Below, in pieces: positions 1-11,128 of a stretch of DNA of 64,000 nt. Below the pieces are notes generated by a model. That model saw only the letters and a list, made by a program, of their open reading frames with translations. It did no database searches and was not told the origin of the DNA. Position numbers and translations under genes: made by a program. Within the stretch, counting starts at the first letter, position 1; each line of letters opens with the position of its first letter. The stretch comes from Corylus avellana (Eukaryota; Streptophyta; Magnoliopsida; Fagales; Betulaceae), in contig NC_081547.1 in assembly GCF_901000735.1 (NCBI RefSeq), forward strand, positions 11,081,156 through 11,145,155, written 5' to 3'.

Positions 1-100
1 CTTATAGTTTATATTTTGAAAATTTTTGGTTTGCGTATAGTATCACTTAATTTTAAATAATGTTTATTTATTTAATTCTTGATATATTTTTGTATAGATA

Positions 101-975
101 ATGTCAAATCTTACAAAACTTGAGTTTGTTACTCTTGACGTTTCTGGCAATAATTACATATCTTGGATCCTTGATGGTGAGATCCATCTTGAAGCTATGA
201 ATCTTGAAAATACTATTAAGCAAGATAATCAAGCATCCCAGCAGGATCGCGCTAAAGCAGTGATTTTTTTTTTTTTTTTGTCATCATCTGCATGAAGAAT
301 TAAAAACTGAGTATCTTACGGTAAAGGATTCCTTGACCTTGTGAAATAATTTAAAGGAGAGATACGAGCACTAGAAGATAGTTATCCTCTCAAAAGCTCG
401 TTATGATTGGATGTACCTGAGGTTGCAAGATTTTAAGAGTGTCAGTGACTATAACTATGCACTCTTTAAAATCAGCTCACAATTAAAATTAGTCACTGAT
501 GTGGATATGTTAGAAAAAAAACATATACCACATTTCATACCTCGAATGTGCTCCTACAGCAGCAATAGCGAGAGTGTAATTTCATAAGATATTCTGAACT
601 AATTTCTTGTCTTCTAGTAGTTGAGTAAAACAACGAGCTATTAATGAAAAATCATCAATCTCGTCCAATGCCAACGGGTTCTACACAATTTCCTGAAACA
701 AATGGAACCTCATTTCATGGTAATAAAGGAAACCGTGGACGTGGACGTGGTAGAAAAAATTATAGAGGTCAAGGGAAACATACTCATAATTCTTACAAAA
801 GAAATGCTTTATACCATCAAAAGTAGAACCACACTGAGGCGAAACAAAATGAAAACAAAGGTTTACAGAATAAACCTACAAATAATTATGAAGATAAATG
901 TTACATGTGTGGTATGAAAGGACATTGGTCGCGTACCTGTCTTACACCTAAACATCTTGTAAACCTATATTAAGC
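101..975 (+). pseudogene. Copia 1 gag remnant (UBN2-type, CCHC knuckle)
   Basis: The first frame opens at ATG 101 with the copia gag N-terminal pattern (LEFVTLDVSGNNYISW), which ends in a frame-breaking poly-T run near 262-279. Later frames contain an RG-rich stretch (GRGRGRKNYRG, about 735-770). They also contain a complete CX2CX4HX4C zinc knuckle at 899-940 (CYMCGMKGHWSRTC). In working elements this protein packages retrotransposon RNA. Here several frameshifts and stops separate the pieces, so it is a pseudogene. Confidence 0.82.
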
Positions 976-1262
976 CTCCATAAAAGACAAAGAAAAGATG
1001 ATTGAAATGAATTTTGCTAATCACAGTAATCTTGTTGATTCTTCAGTTTTTCTTGATACTTTAAATAGAGAGGGTAACACTCATCTTGATGTTTCTGATT
1101 TCTTGGTAGACTCTAACACTAGAACTGATCTTTTGATTGGTGATGAATATGTCTGCAACAATTAATATGTTTTCATTATGTCTTAATCACAGTATGTTTA
1201 CATTGTCAAATTTAATTGTATTTTGTTATTTTCTTTTTGATTAATAAAATTTAATATATATT

Positions 1263-2547
1263 TTGTTTATGTATGGAGGCATGAGTCATATTGATGGAAT
1301 GATTAATTCCAAGATGATTGGTGAAGATTTGTGTATAGCAGACAGTTGTACAATGCACACAATTTTTAGAGATAAGAAACATTTTCCATACTTGATATTA
1401 AACAAAGCTAATGTCAATACAATATTAGGTTCATCAAACCTAATCAAAGGCTCTGGAAGAGTGAATATCATATTGCAAAAGGAACAAAATTTTGTATTGA
1501 CAATGCTTTGTATTCTTCTAAATCTAGAAGAAATTTAATCAATTTTAATGATATTTTGTCTAAATGGTTATCATGTTGAAACCACTAATAAAGGCAGTGA
1601 TGAATATCTTTATATTACTTCAATAATTTCGGACCAGAAGCTCATATTAGAAAAACTACCTGCTTTCTCTTCCGAGTTGTATTATACAACAATAAGAACA
1701 ATTGAATCACATGTTGTAATGCACCAGAAGTGCTCTAATCCAAAGATATTTATACTTTGGCACGATCATCTTGGACATCCAAGAACAATTATGCTGGATC
1801 AAATAATTGAGAACTCTCATGGGCATCCCTTAAAGAACCAGACGATTATTTTACCAAGTGATTATCCTTGTACTGCATGTTTTCAAGGTAACTTGTTATC
1901 AAACCATCCCCTTCTAAGGTAATTGTTGAATCTCCATTTTTTTTTACAAAGAATTCAATGGGATATATGTGAGCCGATTCACCCTCCATATGGGCCATTT
2001 AGATATTTTACGGTTTTAATAGATGCATCAACTAGGTGGTCACATGTTTGCTTGCTTTCTACTTGTATTGTTGCATTTGCTACACTTTTTGCTCATATAA
2101 TTAGATTACGAGCACGATTTCCTGATTATCCAATTCAATCTATTCGGATGAATAATGCGGGTGAATTTACATCTCAAGCATTTTATAACTATTGCATGTC
2201 AATTGGAATTAATGTTGAATATTATGTTGCTCATCATCATACTCAAAATGGTTTAGCTGAATCGTTTATTAAACGACTTCAATTAATTGTTCGGCCTTTG
2301 CTTATGAAAACAAAATTATCTGTTTCTGCTTGGGGACATGTAATATTACATGCTGCATCATTAGTTCAAATCAGACCAACACTTTACCAAAAATATTCCC
2401 TTTTGTAACTTTCCCTTTTGTAACTTGCATTTGGTCAACCACCAAATATTTTTTATTTTTGTATTTTTGGTTGTACTATATATGTTCTAATTGCTCCACT
2501 TCAACGCACTAAGATGGGACTTCAACGTAGACTTGGAACTTATGTTG
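1263..2547 (+). pseudogene. Copia 1 pol, protease-integrase part, broken
   Basis: The 1263-1538 frame has the protease-to-pre-integrase linker style (ADSCTMHTIFRDKKHF). The 1548-1922 frame carries the GAG-pre-integrase HX3H/CX2C zinc site (WHDHLGHP...CTACFQGN). The 1923-2408 frame carries an integrase core (WDICEPIHPPYGPF...LIDASTRWSHV) followed by the NNAGEF and QNGLAE motifs. In the first, the catalytic Asp that usually precedes NGGEF is replaced, another sign of decay. A frameshift near 2400 precedes the stretch that ends exactly where the solo LTR enters (2548-2552). The frame resumes after that LTR at 3852. Confidence 0.82.
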
Positions 2548-2552
2548 GTTTT

Positions 2553-3846
2553 TGATGTGGTATTTTTGTGACCAAAAATATCAATTATAAAATTACCACT
2601 CGCAATAGGACGAATCCCGTAGGATATGGCTATATTGAGGGTGTCGAACCTCAATGAGTGCAGAGGTTTTATTATCAAAATTCGAAAGATTAAAATTAAC
2701 TTAATTAAAAAGAAAATTGATTTGATTTTCTTTAAAACTTAAAGTGCATGAAAATAAAAGAGATTTAAAATAAGAGAGAGTGTAGGGTATTGACTTCAGC
2801 TCTATCCGCACAACAATGGTTAATTATAATTAATCTAAGAAATTCATTCTACGCATGTTATAAATAAACAAGAAACTACCTCATTAAAGAATAAGCATAA
2901 TCTATCTTCGGTTGGCACGAATCGTCCACCTAACCACTAAGATGCGGTACGACCCGTCTTCCCTAGGTATAAATTATCAAATTCTTTAACAGGATACATA
3001 CAATCAATGAATAAGTGTAACCCATCTTCGGTTGGCACGGACTGTCTACCTAAATTACACTAAACTAGGGTGTAGTACAATCCGTCTTCCCTAGGCATGG
3101 CCTATCAATCCTATTGATCATATGTCAATTAAACCCATTGTATAACTATCATCCTCATAATCACAGAAAACAAGAATGATTTGAGATCAATAAAAGTAAA
3201 ATACTTCCTAAGACAAGAGAAGAATTTCACAAATATTGATTGTGGAATTTAAGAACAATTGCATTTAATAATTAAGAACATAATCAAAATGTAGCAATTT
3301 TCATAGTTATACAATGAACATGCACAATTGAAAATTAAATATAATCAAATCATTGTGCTTGGATAGGGTTACATCAACACCCCACGAAGGGGTTTAGCCG
3401 CTCATGATCTTTTAAGCTCCAAAGACAATTTTCTGATTTACAGCTCTAGGAAGCGGTGTGTCTATTTACAATGTTTAGAGCCCTATTTATAGGGATTAGG
3501 AGAATCCTAAAAATCCTAGAAATCCCAGAAAAATCGCAATTCAGTCTCCTAGTCGGATTGGGAGACCTAGAAAGACTTTCCTTATCAATTTCAGACTCCT
3601 TTTTGTCTCTGTCGCGCGTGTGCGCTCGAGCGCACTGTAGCTACAGTAACTTGCTATAGTAACTCTGCTACAGTAAATCGCTACAGTACTTGAAATGCAT
3701 TTTGAGCCCAAAAATCAATGATTTTCTTGTATCTTTATTAAACACATGAAAACACAAAAACAAAACAAAATCAAACAAATAATAACACTAAGGAATTAAC
3801 ATATGGAAATTAAGGGACTTGAATGTCCAGCATTCGGCGCTTATCA
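2553..3846 (-). mobile_element. Solo LTR (probably Ty3/gypsy-like) nested in copia 1
   Basis: The sequence begins TGATGTGG and ends CGCTTATCA on the plus strand. It is flanked by the 5-bp target duplication GTTTT at 2548-2552 and 3847-3851. Its reverse complement aligns end to end with 11126-12389, so it lies in minus orientation. A TATA-like box (tatttata, about 3484-3491) reads toward the left and matches the LTR promoter of the other copies. There are no internal genes, so this is one LTR left after LTR-LTR recombination. Removing it and one GTTTT restores the integrase codon frame across the junction. The superfamily is inferred only, because no pol of this family is present. Confidence 0.9.
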
Positions 3847-3851
3847 GTTTT

Positions 3852-6100
3852 GATTCTTCTTCTATCATTAAATGCCTTGAGCTTTTAACTAGTGATATTG
3901 TTAAAGCACGTTTTGAAAATTATCATTTTGATGAAAACATATTCCCATCACTAGGCAGAGAAAAGTCGTTGCTAGAAGCACGACAAGAAATCACTTGGAA
4001 TAATTCGACGTTATCTCATTTTGATCCTCGTACAAATCAATGTGAACTAGAAGTTCAGAGAATCATTCATTTGTAGAGTATTGCAAATCAATTGTCGATG
4101 CATTTGCTAACAACAAGAAAATAGTTAAGTTTCACATTCTAGCTGCTAATACTCCAGCGAAGAGAGAAGTCCCTATAGGACAATTAATTAATACAGCAGA
4201 AAATGAGTCTGAGGCACGCCTGAAGTGTGGAAGACCTATTGGTGCAAAGGATAAGATTTCCCGGAAAAGAAAAGTACAAGGAAATGAAATTTGCGCTCTT
4301 GAAGAGGCCTTACCCACAAAACAGGCAACGAAAATTGATCTATCCAAACTTTCTCTACAAAATTCTCCTAGAAAGGAATCCTTCGAAGAGGAACCTCTTA
4401 AAGAGGAATTTCTTGAAGAGTTACCCCTAAAAAGGAACTGGTACCTGAAAATAATGAGATCTTAATAAATTATGTATGTACAAGAGAAACATTGGATAGA
4501 AACAAACTTGTTGTCGACAACATATTTTCATTTAAAGTTGCATTTGACATTACCAGAAGTAATGATGATATTGAACCACAAACCATCAAAGAATGTCAAC
4601 GTATAAATGATTGGCTAATATAAAAGGAAGCAATTCAGGCAGAATAAACTCACTAGCAAAACTAGAAGTATTTGGACCTGTAGTTCAAACACCTAAAAGT
4701 GTATCACCTGTTGGATACAACTGGGTATTTGTACGAAAACGTAATGAGAAAAATGAAAATGTGAAATGTAAAGCAAGACTTATTGTACAAGGTTTTCTGT
4801 AGAAACCTAGTATTGATTATGAAGAAACATATTCCCCTATAGTGGATGCAATTACATTTAGATTTTTTATTAGCTTAGTAGTTATAGAAAGTTTGGATAT
4901 GCGTTTAATGGATGTAGTTACAACATATTTACATGGATCACTTGATAATGATATATACATGAAAATCATCGAAGGATACAAAATGCTTGAAGCATATAAT
5001 TCCAAATCCCAAAGTATTTATTTTATCAAGCTACAAAGATCTTTATACAAGTTAAAGCAATGTGGTACAATCATCTTAGTGAATATCTATTGAAAGAAGG
5101 ATTTGAGAATAATCCAATTTGTCCATGCGTTTTCATTAAGAAATCATAATCTAGATTTACTATCATTGCAGTTTATATAGATGATTTAAATCTTATTGGG
5201 ACTCTAGAAGAGCCCATAAAAACTACCACTTATTTAAAAAATGAGTTTGAGATGAAAGATCTTGGAAAGATAGTTTTATCTTGGCTTACAAATTGAACAT
5301 TTTTCAAATTGAATTCTTGTTCATCAGTCAACATACATAGAAAAAGTCTTGAAGTACTTTTACATGGAGAAAGCTCACCCTTTGAGCACTCCAATAGTTG
5401 TTCGATCACTTAATGTGAAAAAAGACCATTTTCGCCCTCGAGAATATGATGAAGAAATTCTTGGTCTTGAAGTACCATATCTTAGTGCAATTAATGCTCT
5501 GATGTATCTTGCAAATTGCACATGACCTGATATAGCATTTTCAATTAATTTACTAGCAAGATACAATTCTGCACCAACTCGAAGGCATTGGAATAGGGTC
5601 AAACATGTTCTACGTTATCTTCGTGGAACAACTGATATGAGATTATTTTATTCAAGAGGTTCAAATTCACAATTAGTTGAATATGCAGATGCGGGTTTTC
5701 TTTCTAATCCGCATAAAGGTAGATCTCAAACATAATATCTATTTACATGTGAAAGTACTGCTATTTCATGGAGATTTGTCAAGCAAACACTTGTTGCTAC
5801 TTCTTCAAATCACTCAGAGACTATTGCAATTCATGAAACAAGTTGGGAATATTATATGAAGATAATGCTGCTTGTATCACAGATCAAAGGATGATATATT
5901 AAAGGTGATAGAACCAAACACATTTCACCGAAGTTCTTTTATACACATGAGCTCCAGAAGAGTGGTGATATTGATGTCAAGCAGATATGACCAAGTTACA
6001 ATTTGTTAGATTTATTAACCAAAACATTACCAAGTGCAATATTTAAGAAGTTGGTGAATAACATTGGAATGTGCCGACTCAAGGATCTTTCATTATAAAC
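3852..6100 (+). pseudogene. Copia 1 pol, integrase end to RNase H, broken
   Basis: After the solo LTR the reading resumes with the integrase C-terminal part (FDSSSIIKCLELL, from 3851). Reverse transcriptase follows: a WVFVRKRN start near 4720, KARLIVQGF near 4775, and LYKLKQ near 5045. The YIDD catalytic box lies near 5175 (usual form YVDD), followed by KDLGK. RNase H pieces (YADAGFLSNPHKGRS near 5685) end near 6100. Stops and shifts at about 4801, 5092, 5150, 5523 and 5733 make it non-functional. The protein would have copied the element's RNA into DNA. Confidence 0.82.
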
Positions 6101-6356
6101 AATTGAAACTCTTCATGCTAATGAGGGGGAGTAAAATGATTATGCTGATTGTACTATTTTTCCTTCACTAAGGTTTTTCCCACTGGCTTTTTCTTTGCAA
6201 GGTTTTAATGAGGCAGTCCTAAAGCATACAAGGGCACACAAGAATATTGTACTATTTTTCTTTCTTCACAAGTTTTTTTTTTTTTTTTCCCATTAGGTTT
6301 TCCTTGGCAAGGTTTTAACAAAGCATATTCTTAATGTATGGTCATCCAAGGGGGAG

Positions 6357-6632
6357 TGTTATGAATGTATTCATGCATTTGGTGGATGACTATTTAGTTC
6401 CATCTCTTGAAATTCTACACATTCATGTAATACATTGATGTAGCCTTTTGATTTATGTACTACCCTTTCATATTCCTTAACTTCTAATTATGATTCCATG
6501 TCTATAAAAGGGAGTATTGAGTAACATGTAAAATAATATAATAGAGAAGAATCATACATAGTTCCTGAAGAACTAGTTTCACATATTGCAATCTTTTTAT
6601 CTTGTCTTGTTATTTTCTTTGATTTTACAACA
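6357..6632 (+). repeat. 3' LTR of copia 1
   Basis: It starts TGTTATGAATG directly after the purine tract aagggggag and ends TTTACAACA, the expected TG...CA form, at about 276 bp. The matching 5' LTR is outside the window, so the right boundary rests on the terminal dinucleotide alone. A putative TATA-type signal (ctataaaag) is at 6501-6509. Confidence 0.7.
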
Positions 6633-6758
6633 CTTTGTTTATTGTTTATTTATTTGGCCTCTTTTCTCTCAAAACATTTTTTTTTCTTTCTTCTAAAACA
6701 CATCTCTCATCTGCAACATCTGTCTCTTCCAAAACACAAATCTTCTTCACCCAAATAA

Positions 6759-6795
<37 letters not shown>

Positions 6796-7216
6796 CTCTT
6801 GCTCGCTCGGTATGAATTAAGAACGCAAAAACAAACGCCTATCCCATAGAAATTGAAATGCTGCCTCAAGTTCTTCAAAAAGTCTCTCATAAATGCTAAA
6901 TAAAAATATTGCTATGTTTTATAGTTATGGGCAATTGGAAAATTTCCAAGGGGACCACCATTTCATAGTTTTGGGCAAGAAGAAGCTATATAGAAATATT
7001 GCTCTATTATGGCCCACTTAATTTTTTGGATGATTTTTTGGCATGATGCGGCCCACTTGATTATTTTTCCCCATTGCATGAATGATATTTCTATTGCAAA
7101 TAGCAAAGATTTAAAGAAACCAGGTTTGCTTGGTCATGTAGGAGTTTTAGTATGTGCTTCTCGTTTTCTTCGAACTATCTTTTAGACTTTTTTACTATTT
7201 ATTTTTTATTTTGGAG
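6633..7216. other. Spacer between copia elements with (TC)n microsatellite
   Basis: No gene is visible. A (TC)n microsatellite occupies about 6762-6792. The rest is AT-rich sequence without protein similarity that I can recognise. Confidence 0.6.
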
Positions 7217-7565
7217 TACATCAGACAACTCAAACTCCATTGAGAGTTGGTTGTACACATGCATATTTGTATTTTAGTTGTAACCATTTTTTCAGTTTCC
7301 AGTTTAGTTGGTTATTTCTGTTTCCTTGTATAGTTAGAGTTAGTTAAAGATTAGTTAAAGTTAGCTGTTAAATTCTGTTATGTAGCCGAGTATATAAGGA
7401 GGTTTGATCCCTCATTGTAAGTAAGGTTGATTACACAGATAATGAGAAGTTCTTTTCTCTCTTCTCCACTCAACCTTTCTCTCTGCATTTCATCTTGTTG
7501 CTTGGCTCCTTCTCTTCGTTTCTTTTCTTCTTTGCATTCTTCTACTATAGATTGCAAGCTTGACA
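7217..7565 (+). repeat. 5' LTR of copia 2
   Basis: It matches 16152-16500 along its length with a few substitutions, for example tccattgag versus tcagttgag near the left end. It ends gcaagcttgaca immediately before the primer-binding site. It contains a TATA-like tatataagg at 7390-7398. Confidence 0.85.
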
Positions 7566-7578
7566 TGGTATCAGAGCC
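7566..7578 (+). other. Primer-binding site of copia 2 (initiator Met tRNA type)
   Basis: TGGTATCAGAGCC is complementary to the 3' end of plant initiator methionine tRNA. It abuts the 5' LTR, as in most plant copia elements. Confidence 0.85.
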
Positions 7579-7630
7579 ATAATCACAACTGTGATTCTTC
7601 TTATTCTTTTGTGCTTCTTTTCTATCTTCA

Positions 7631-8595
7631 ATGGCAAACAACATTCCATCCACTTCCGCTCTTCTAAATGATTTTCAAGCTTCAATAATGGCAGAAAATC
7701 GTCCAATATCCCATCAAACCATTTGTCAAATCCTTTGACAGATAATCATCCAAACACCTTCTCAGATTCTTTTGCAAATTCTCGTCCCATTGATCCATCT
7801 AGTCCTCTTTTCCTCCACAGTGGTGACAATCCAGGAATTATATTAGTTCCTTAGCCATTGACAGGAGAAAACTATAGCACCTGGAGCCGCTCAATGCTTG
7901 TTGCTCTGAGTGCCAAGAACAAGGTGTGCTTCGTTGATGGTTCTTTGCTAAAACCATCAATTTTTGAAAGCTATTTTCATTCTTAGATTAGATGCAATGA
8001 TCTTTTGGTTTCTTGGATTTCTATAACATTGTCATCTACATCACTTCTTCTCAAGATATGTGGCAGGATCTTAAGGATCGTTACACACAAAAGAATGGCC
8101 CGAGAGTTTTTTAGCTGCAAAAGGCCATATCTGTTGTTGCTCAAGAGAATTCCTTTGTCAGTCAATACTATACTAGAATCAAAACTCTTTGGGAAGAACT
8201 CAACAATTATAGACATGTTTCTATGTAATTGTTGTTATTATGGTCAAATGGAGTCCATTCTTGAGCTTTATAGCCAAGAACGAGTTCTACAGTTTTTAAT
8301 GGGTTTAAATTATTCTTTTTCTGCTGTTAGAGCTCAAATTTTACTAATGGATCCTCTGCCTCCCATAAACAAAGTTTTCTCTATTGTTGTTCAAGAGGAA
8401 AAACAAAGGGAAATTTGTGTAAGTCCTCTTAGTCATGATAATTCTTCTGCACTCATGACTAAGTCACTCATGCCTAAGCTTACCCTTGCTTCCTCTCCCA
8501 CATTCATTCATGAACCTACTACATTCATGATTAAAACCACACCAGGGCCTAGGTTTTCTAAACCAAACTATAGGAAAGATCACCCTATTTGTTCT
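7631..8595 (+). pseudogene. Copia 2 gag N-terminal part
   Basis: The reading starts at ATG 7631 (MANNIPSTSALLNDFQAS). It shows the copia gag pattern LTGENYSTWSRSMLVAL near 7858-7910 and the later YSFSAVRAQILLMDPLPPI block near 8306-8370. At least one stop (TAG, 7852-7854) and frame changes break it. The frame runs up to the first Cys of the zinc knuckle (HPICS, 8581-8595) and is then cut by an N block. It resumes at 12453, so about 3.9 kb of foreign DNA separates the two halves. Confidence 0.82.
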
Positions 8596-8615
8596 NNNNN
8601 NNNNNNNNNNNNNNN
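8596..8615. other. Assembly gap (20 N)
   Basis: Twenty unknown bases lie between copia gag and LTR-like sequence. The visible LTR copy begins at its base 16, so 15 LTR bases plus a 5-bp duplication would fill this gap exactly. Confidence 0.95.
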
Positions 8616-9292
8616 GTTGCACATTCAAGCCCCTTAATTTGCATATGTTAATTCCTTAGCATTGTTATTTGTTTGATTTTATTTTGTTTTTGTGTTTTTA
8701 GGTTATAAATAAAGATGCAATTAATTCCATTGATTTTGGGCTTAAAAGCACACTTTGAGAAGACTTAGAAGATATGGTTAAACTTAACCAATCATGGTTA
8801 AGTTTAATTAAATAAAGAAAATGATTAATTCGGAAATTTTCAAATTGGAGTCAAAATCGGATTGGATTCAAATTTGGATTCTGCATATGTCTTGGTATTT
8901 GGGCCATAACTTTCAGCTCAAATATCCGATTGAGGTGATTCAAGCGGCACTGGAAACATAACTCAAATTGCTACAAATCATTGTCAAATAGAATTTTCCT
9001 AATTCGGAGCGCCGCAATGCCAAAATCGCCCCGCAAGATAGGAATGCAATTCTGGGCGAATCCTATTCCGATTTGGACTTAGGTTTTCTTTATTCTAATT
9101 GGACTTGGACTTAAATCTCCGAAATTTCTAGGTTTCCTAGGGCTTCTAGGACTGACTTGCTCCCTATAAATAGACCCTTAACCTTCAAGAGAAGGTATGC
9201 TTAGTTTTAGATACAAAAATCTTCTTGGAGGCTTGACAAGTTGAAGAGGAGATAATCCATGGCAGGAGGCCATCCTAGCACCCCGATGAGCG
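8616..9292 (+). repeat. LTR-like sequence, divergent member of the 11126-12389 family
   Basis: The first 75 or so bases match 11141 onward almost base for base (GTTGCACATTCAAG..., then TTAATTTGCATATG). The middle is different, with no CTGTAGC cluster. Similarity returns around the TATA box (ccctataaatag, about 9163-9174). It stops at the 100-N gap near the equivalent of the 'gagcgg' site. It is best read as the 5' part of an LTR from a related subfamily or a recombinant. Confidence 0.7.
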
Positions 9293-9392
9293 NNNNNNNN
9301 NNNNNNNNNNNNNNNNNNNNNNNNNNNNNNNNNNNNNNNNNNNNNNNNNNNNNNNNNNNNNNNNNNNNNNNNNNNNNNNNNNNNNNNNNNNN
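9293..9392. other. Assembly gap (100 N, length probably arbitrary)
   Basis: Exactly 100 N separates LTR-like DNA from the TNL fragment. The round size suggests an unknown gap length, so missing TIR, NB-ARC or retroelement sequence could be hidden here. Confidence 0.95.
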
Positions 9393-9393
9393 G

Positions 9394-11128
9394 ACATCTT
9401 TGCGGGAAGTTTATTTGACTGGAATTGCCATAAAAAAGTTACCATTATCGTTTACGAGTTTGTCGTCTCTTGTATATCTCACTATATCCTATTGCTCAAA
9501 ACTTAAGAAAATCCCAAACAACTTGAGTGGTATGGAATGTCTACAAGTGCTTATAGCAAATGGGGCAGCTATAAGAAAATTACCATCCTCCATTGTATTT
9601 TTGAAGAAACTCAGAGTCTTAAATGTTGGTGGGGGTAAGCGCAGCTCAGAGCCAATTATAAGTCTTTTGATTCCTAATTCGTTGTCAGGTTTAAGCTCTT
9701 TAGAACAACTGGATTTGAGTTATCGCCATATATCTGATGGAGCAATTCCAAATGATTTTAGTTGCTTATCCTCACTTTCTTATTTAAATTTGTTTGGGAA
9801 CAAATTTACGACGATGCCCTTTAGCGTCTATCAACTCCCCAAACTTCAAATACTTTCCTTGGCATATTGTAGCAGGCTTCTATTGAGCTCAAATCCTGAC
9901 AATTCTTTGTTCCCCAATTCATTCTCAAGTTTAAGCTCTTTACGAAAACTAAATCCGAGTTATTGCAATCTATTGGATGGAGCGATCCCCAATGATCTTA
10001 GTTGTTTATCCTCACTTCGTTTGTTGAACCTAAGTGGCAACAAATTTACGAGAATACCGGATAGTGTCGTTCAACTTTCTCCTCTTTATGAACTTTTCTT
10101 GGATGATTGTAGTTGGCTTCAAGTATTGCCGAAGCTTCCATTGGGATTCAAATACTTCCGTGTAAAAAATTGTCCATCACTGGAGATGTTTTATAACCAA
10201 ATGCAGATGTGGACTTCAAATGAAAAATTGAGAAGCATTGATTGCTCTTTTGTGGCCGCTTATATTGATTATGATGGCAAACCCTGCGAGTTCCTCCATT
10301 TGCATCCACGAAGCCCTTTATGGATTTATTGCAATGTGAGTCTCTTACTCTCCTTTTTAACACACATACATGTATGATATTGTATAGTACTTTTGGCTGA
10401 TTTAACATCTTTCTCTTTTACAGAGTCAAAGTTTTTATAGTAATATCGTAGCATGTGGCCCTGAGCTGGTGGGATATGGAATCCCAAAGTGGCTCAACCA
10501 TAAAAGCAGTAATTCGTTTGGAAAAATTAAAATGCATACAGATTTGGGCTCAGATGAGTGGAAGGGTTATGCTCTTTTTATTGTTTATCAAGTTCACGAG
10601 CCTGACACTTAACCAAAAAAGAGAAGAAAACTAAAGTTCAATGAGAATGGGAATTTGAATTCTACAACATTTGATGGCGGCAATCCTAATTTTCCCTACT
10701 TTGTTTGTCAATTTCAAGCCAATGAAATTGATCTTACAAAACCCTTAGTCCTTTGTGTCCCTGGAGCCCATTGTGTTGGGCCAAATGGATTTTGGGTGTA
10801 TATACCATCTGAGTGGTTCCGGAGAAGAGCGAGGAATAGTTTGGGTGGATGGGGCAACCTTGAGGCTTCGATTACAACAGGCAGCCTAAATGTACAAGTG
10901 AAGGTGTGTGGGGCACGTGTAGTACTTGATCAGAGTGATGCTTCAGAGTTGTACCAAGTTCTAAACATAATTTGTCCACGTGGTTTGGATTTAGAGAGTT
11001 ATGAGAATCTTTTTTTTCATTTGGACGACGGTAGGTTTGGTCTCATGGTCGAAGGCCCTATTAAAGGAAATCTAATGTTGGCTGATTCATCCTCAATTGA
11101 TGAAATTATTCCAACCCTTTACCCTTGA
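9394..11128 (+). pseudogene. TNL-type disease resistance gene, 3' fragment (LRR and C-JID)
   Basis: Exon A (9394-10335) encodes plant leucine-rich repeats (LREVYLTGIAIKKLP, LSSLRLLNLSGNKFTRIPDS) of the TNL type. This ends in the usual LPKLPLGFKYFRVKNCPSLE close. A GT-AG intron follows (10336-10423). Exon B encodes the post-LRR C-JID domain (GPELVGYGIPKWLNHKS..., then YFVCQFQANEIDLTKPLVLC). An in-frame TAA at 10610-10612 interrupts the domain, after which the same frame stays open to 11125. The final TGA (11126-11128) is the first triplet of the adjacent LTR. TIR and NB-ARC are missing, in the N gap or never present. Intact TNLs sense pathogen effectors in the cytoplasm. This one is probably dead. 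The alternative, that the TAA is a base error, would still leave a truncated protein. Confidence 0.85.

Larger units (their letters stand above)
1..6632 (+). mobile_element. Decayed Ty1/copia retrotransposon 1 (5' end outside window)
   Basis: Copia-order protein remnants run left to right: gag with a CCHC zinc knuckle, GAG-pre-integrase, integrase, reverse transcriptase and RNase H, then a purine tract (6349-6356) and a 3' LTR (6357-6632). The 5' LTR and primer-binding site lie before base 1. The reading frame is broken by many stops and shifts, so the element is dead. A solo LTR of a different family sits inside integrase (2553-3846). Integrase-before-RT order identifies copia rather than gypsy. 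A second purine-rich run at about 6122-6131 (aatgaggggg) could be an older polypurine tract. Confidence 0.9.

Noticed and set aside
7566..7578. TGGTATCAGAGCC as a tRNA gene piece
   Set aside because: It is the short primer-binding complement next to an LTR. No cloverleaf is present here or at 44821.
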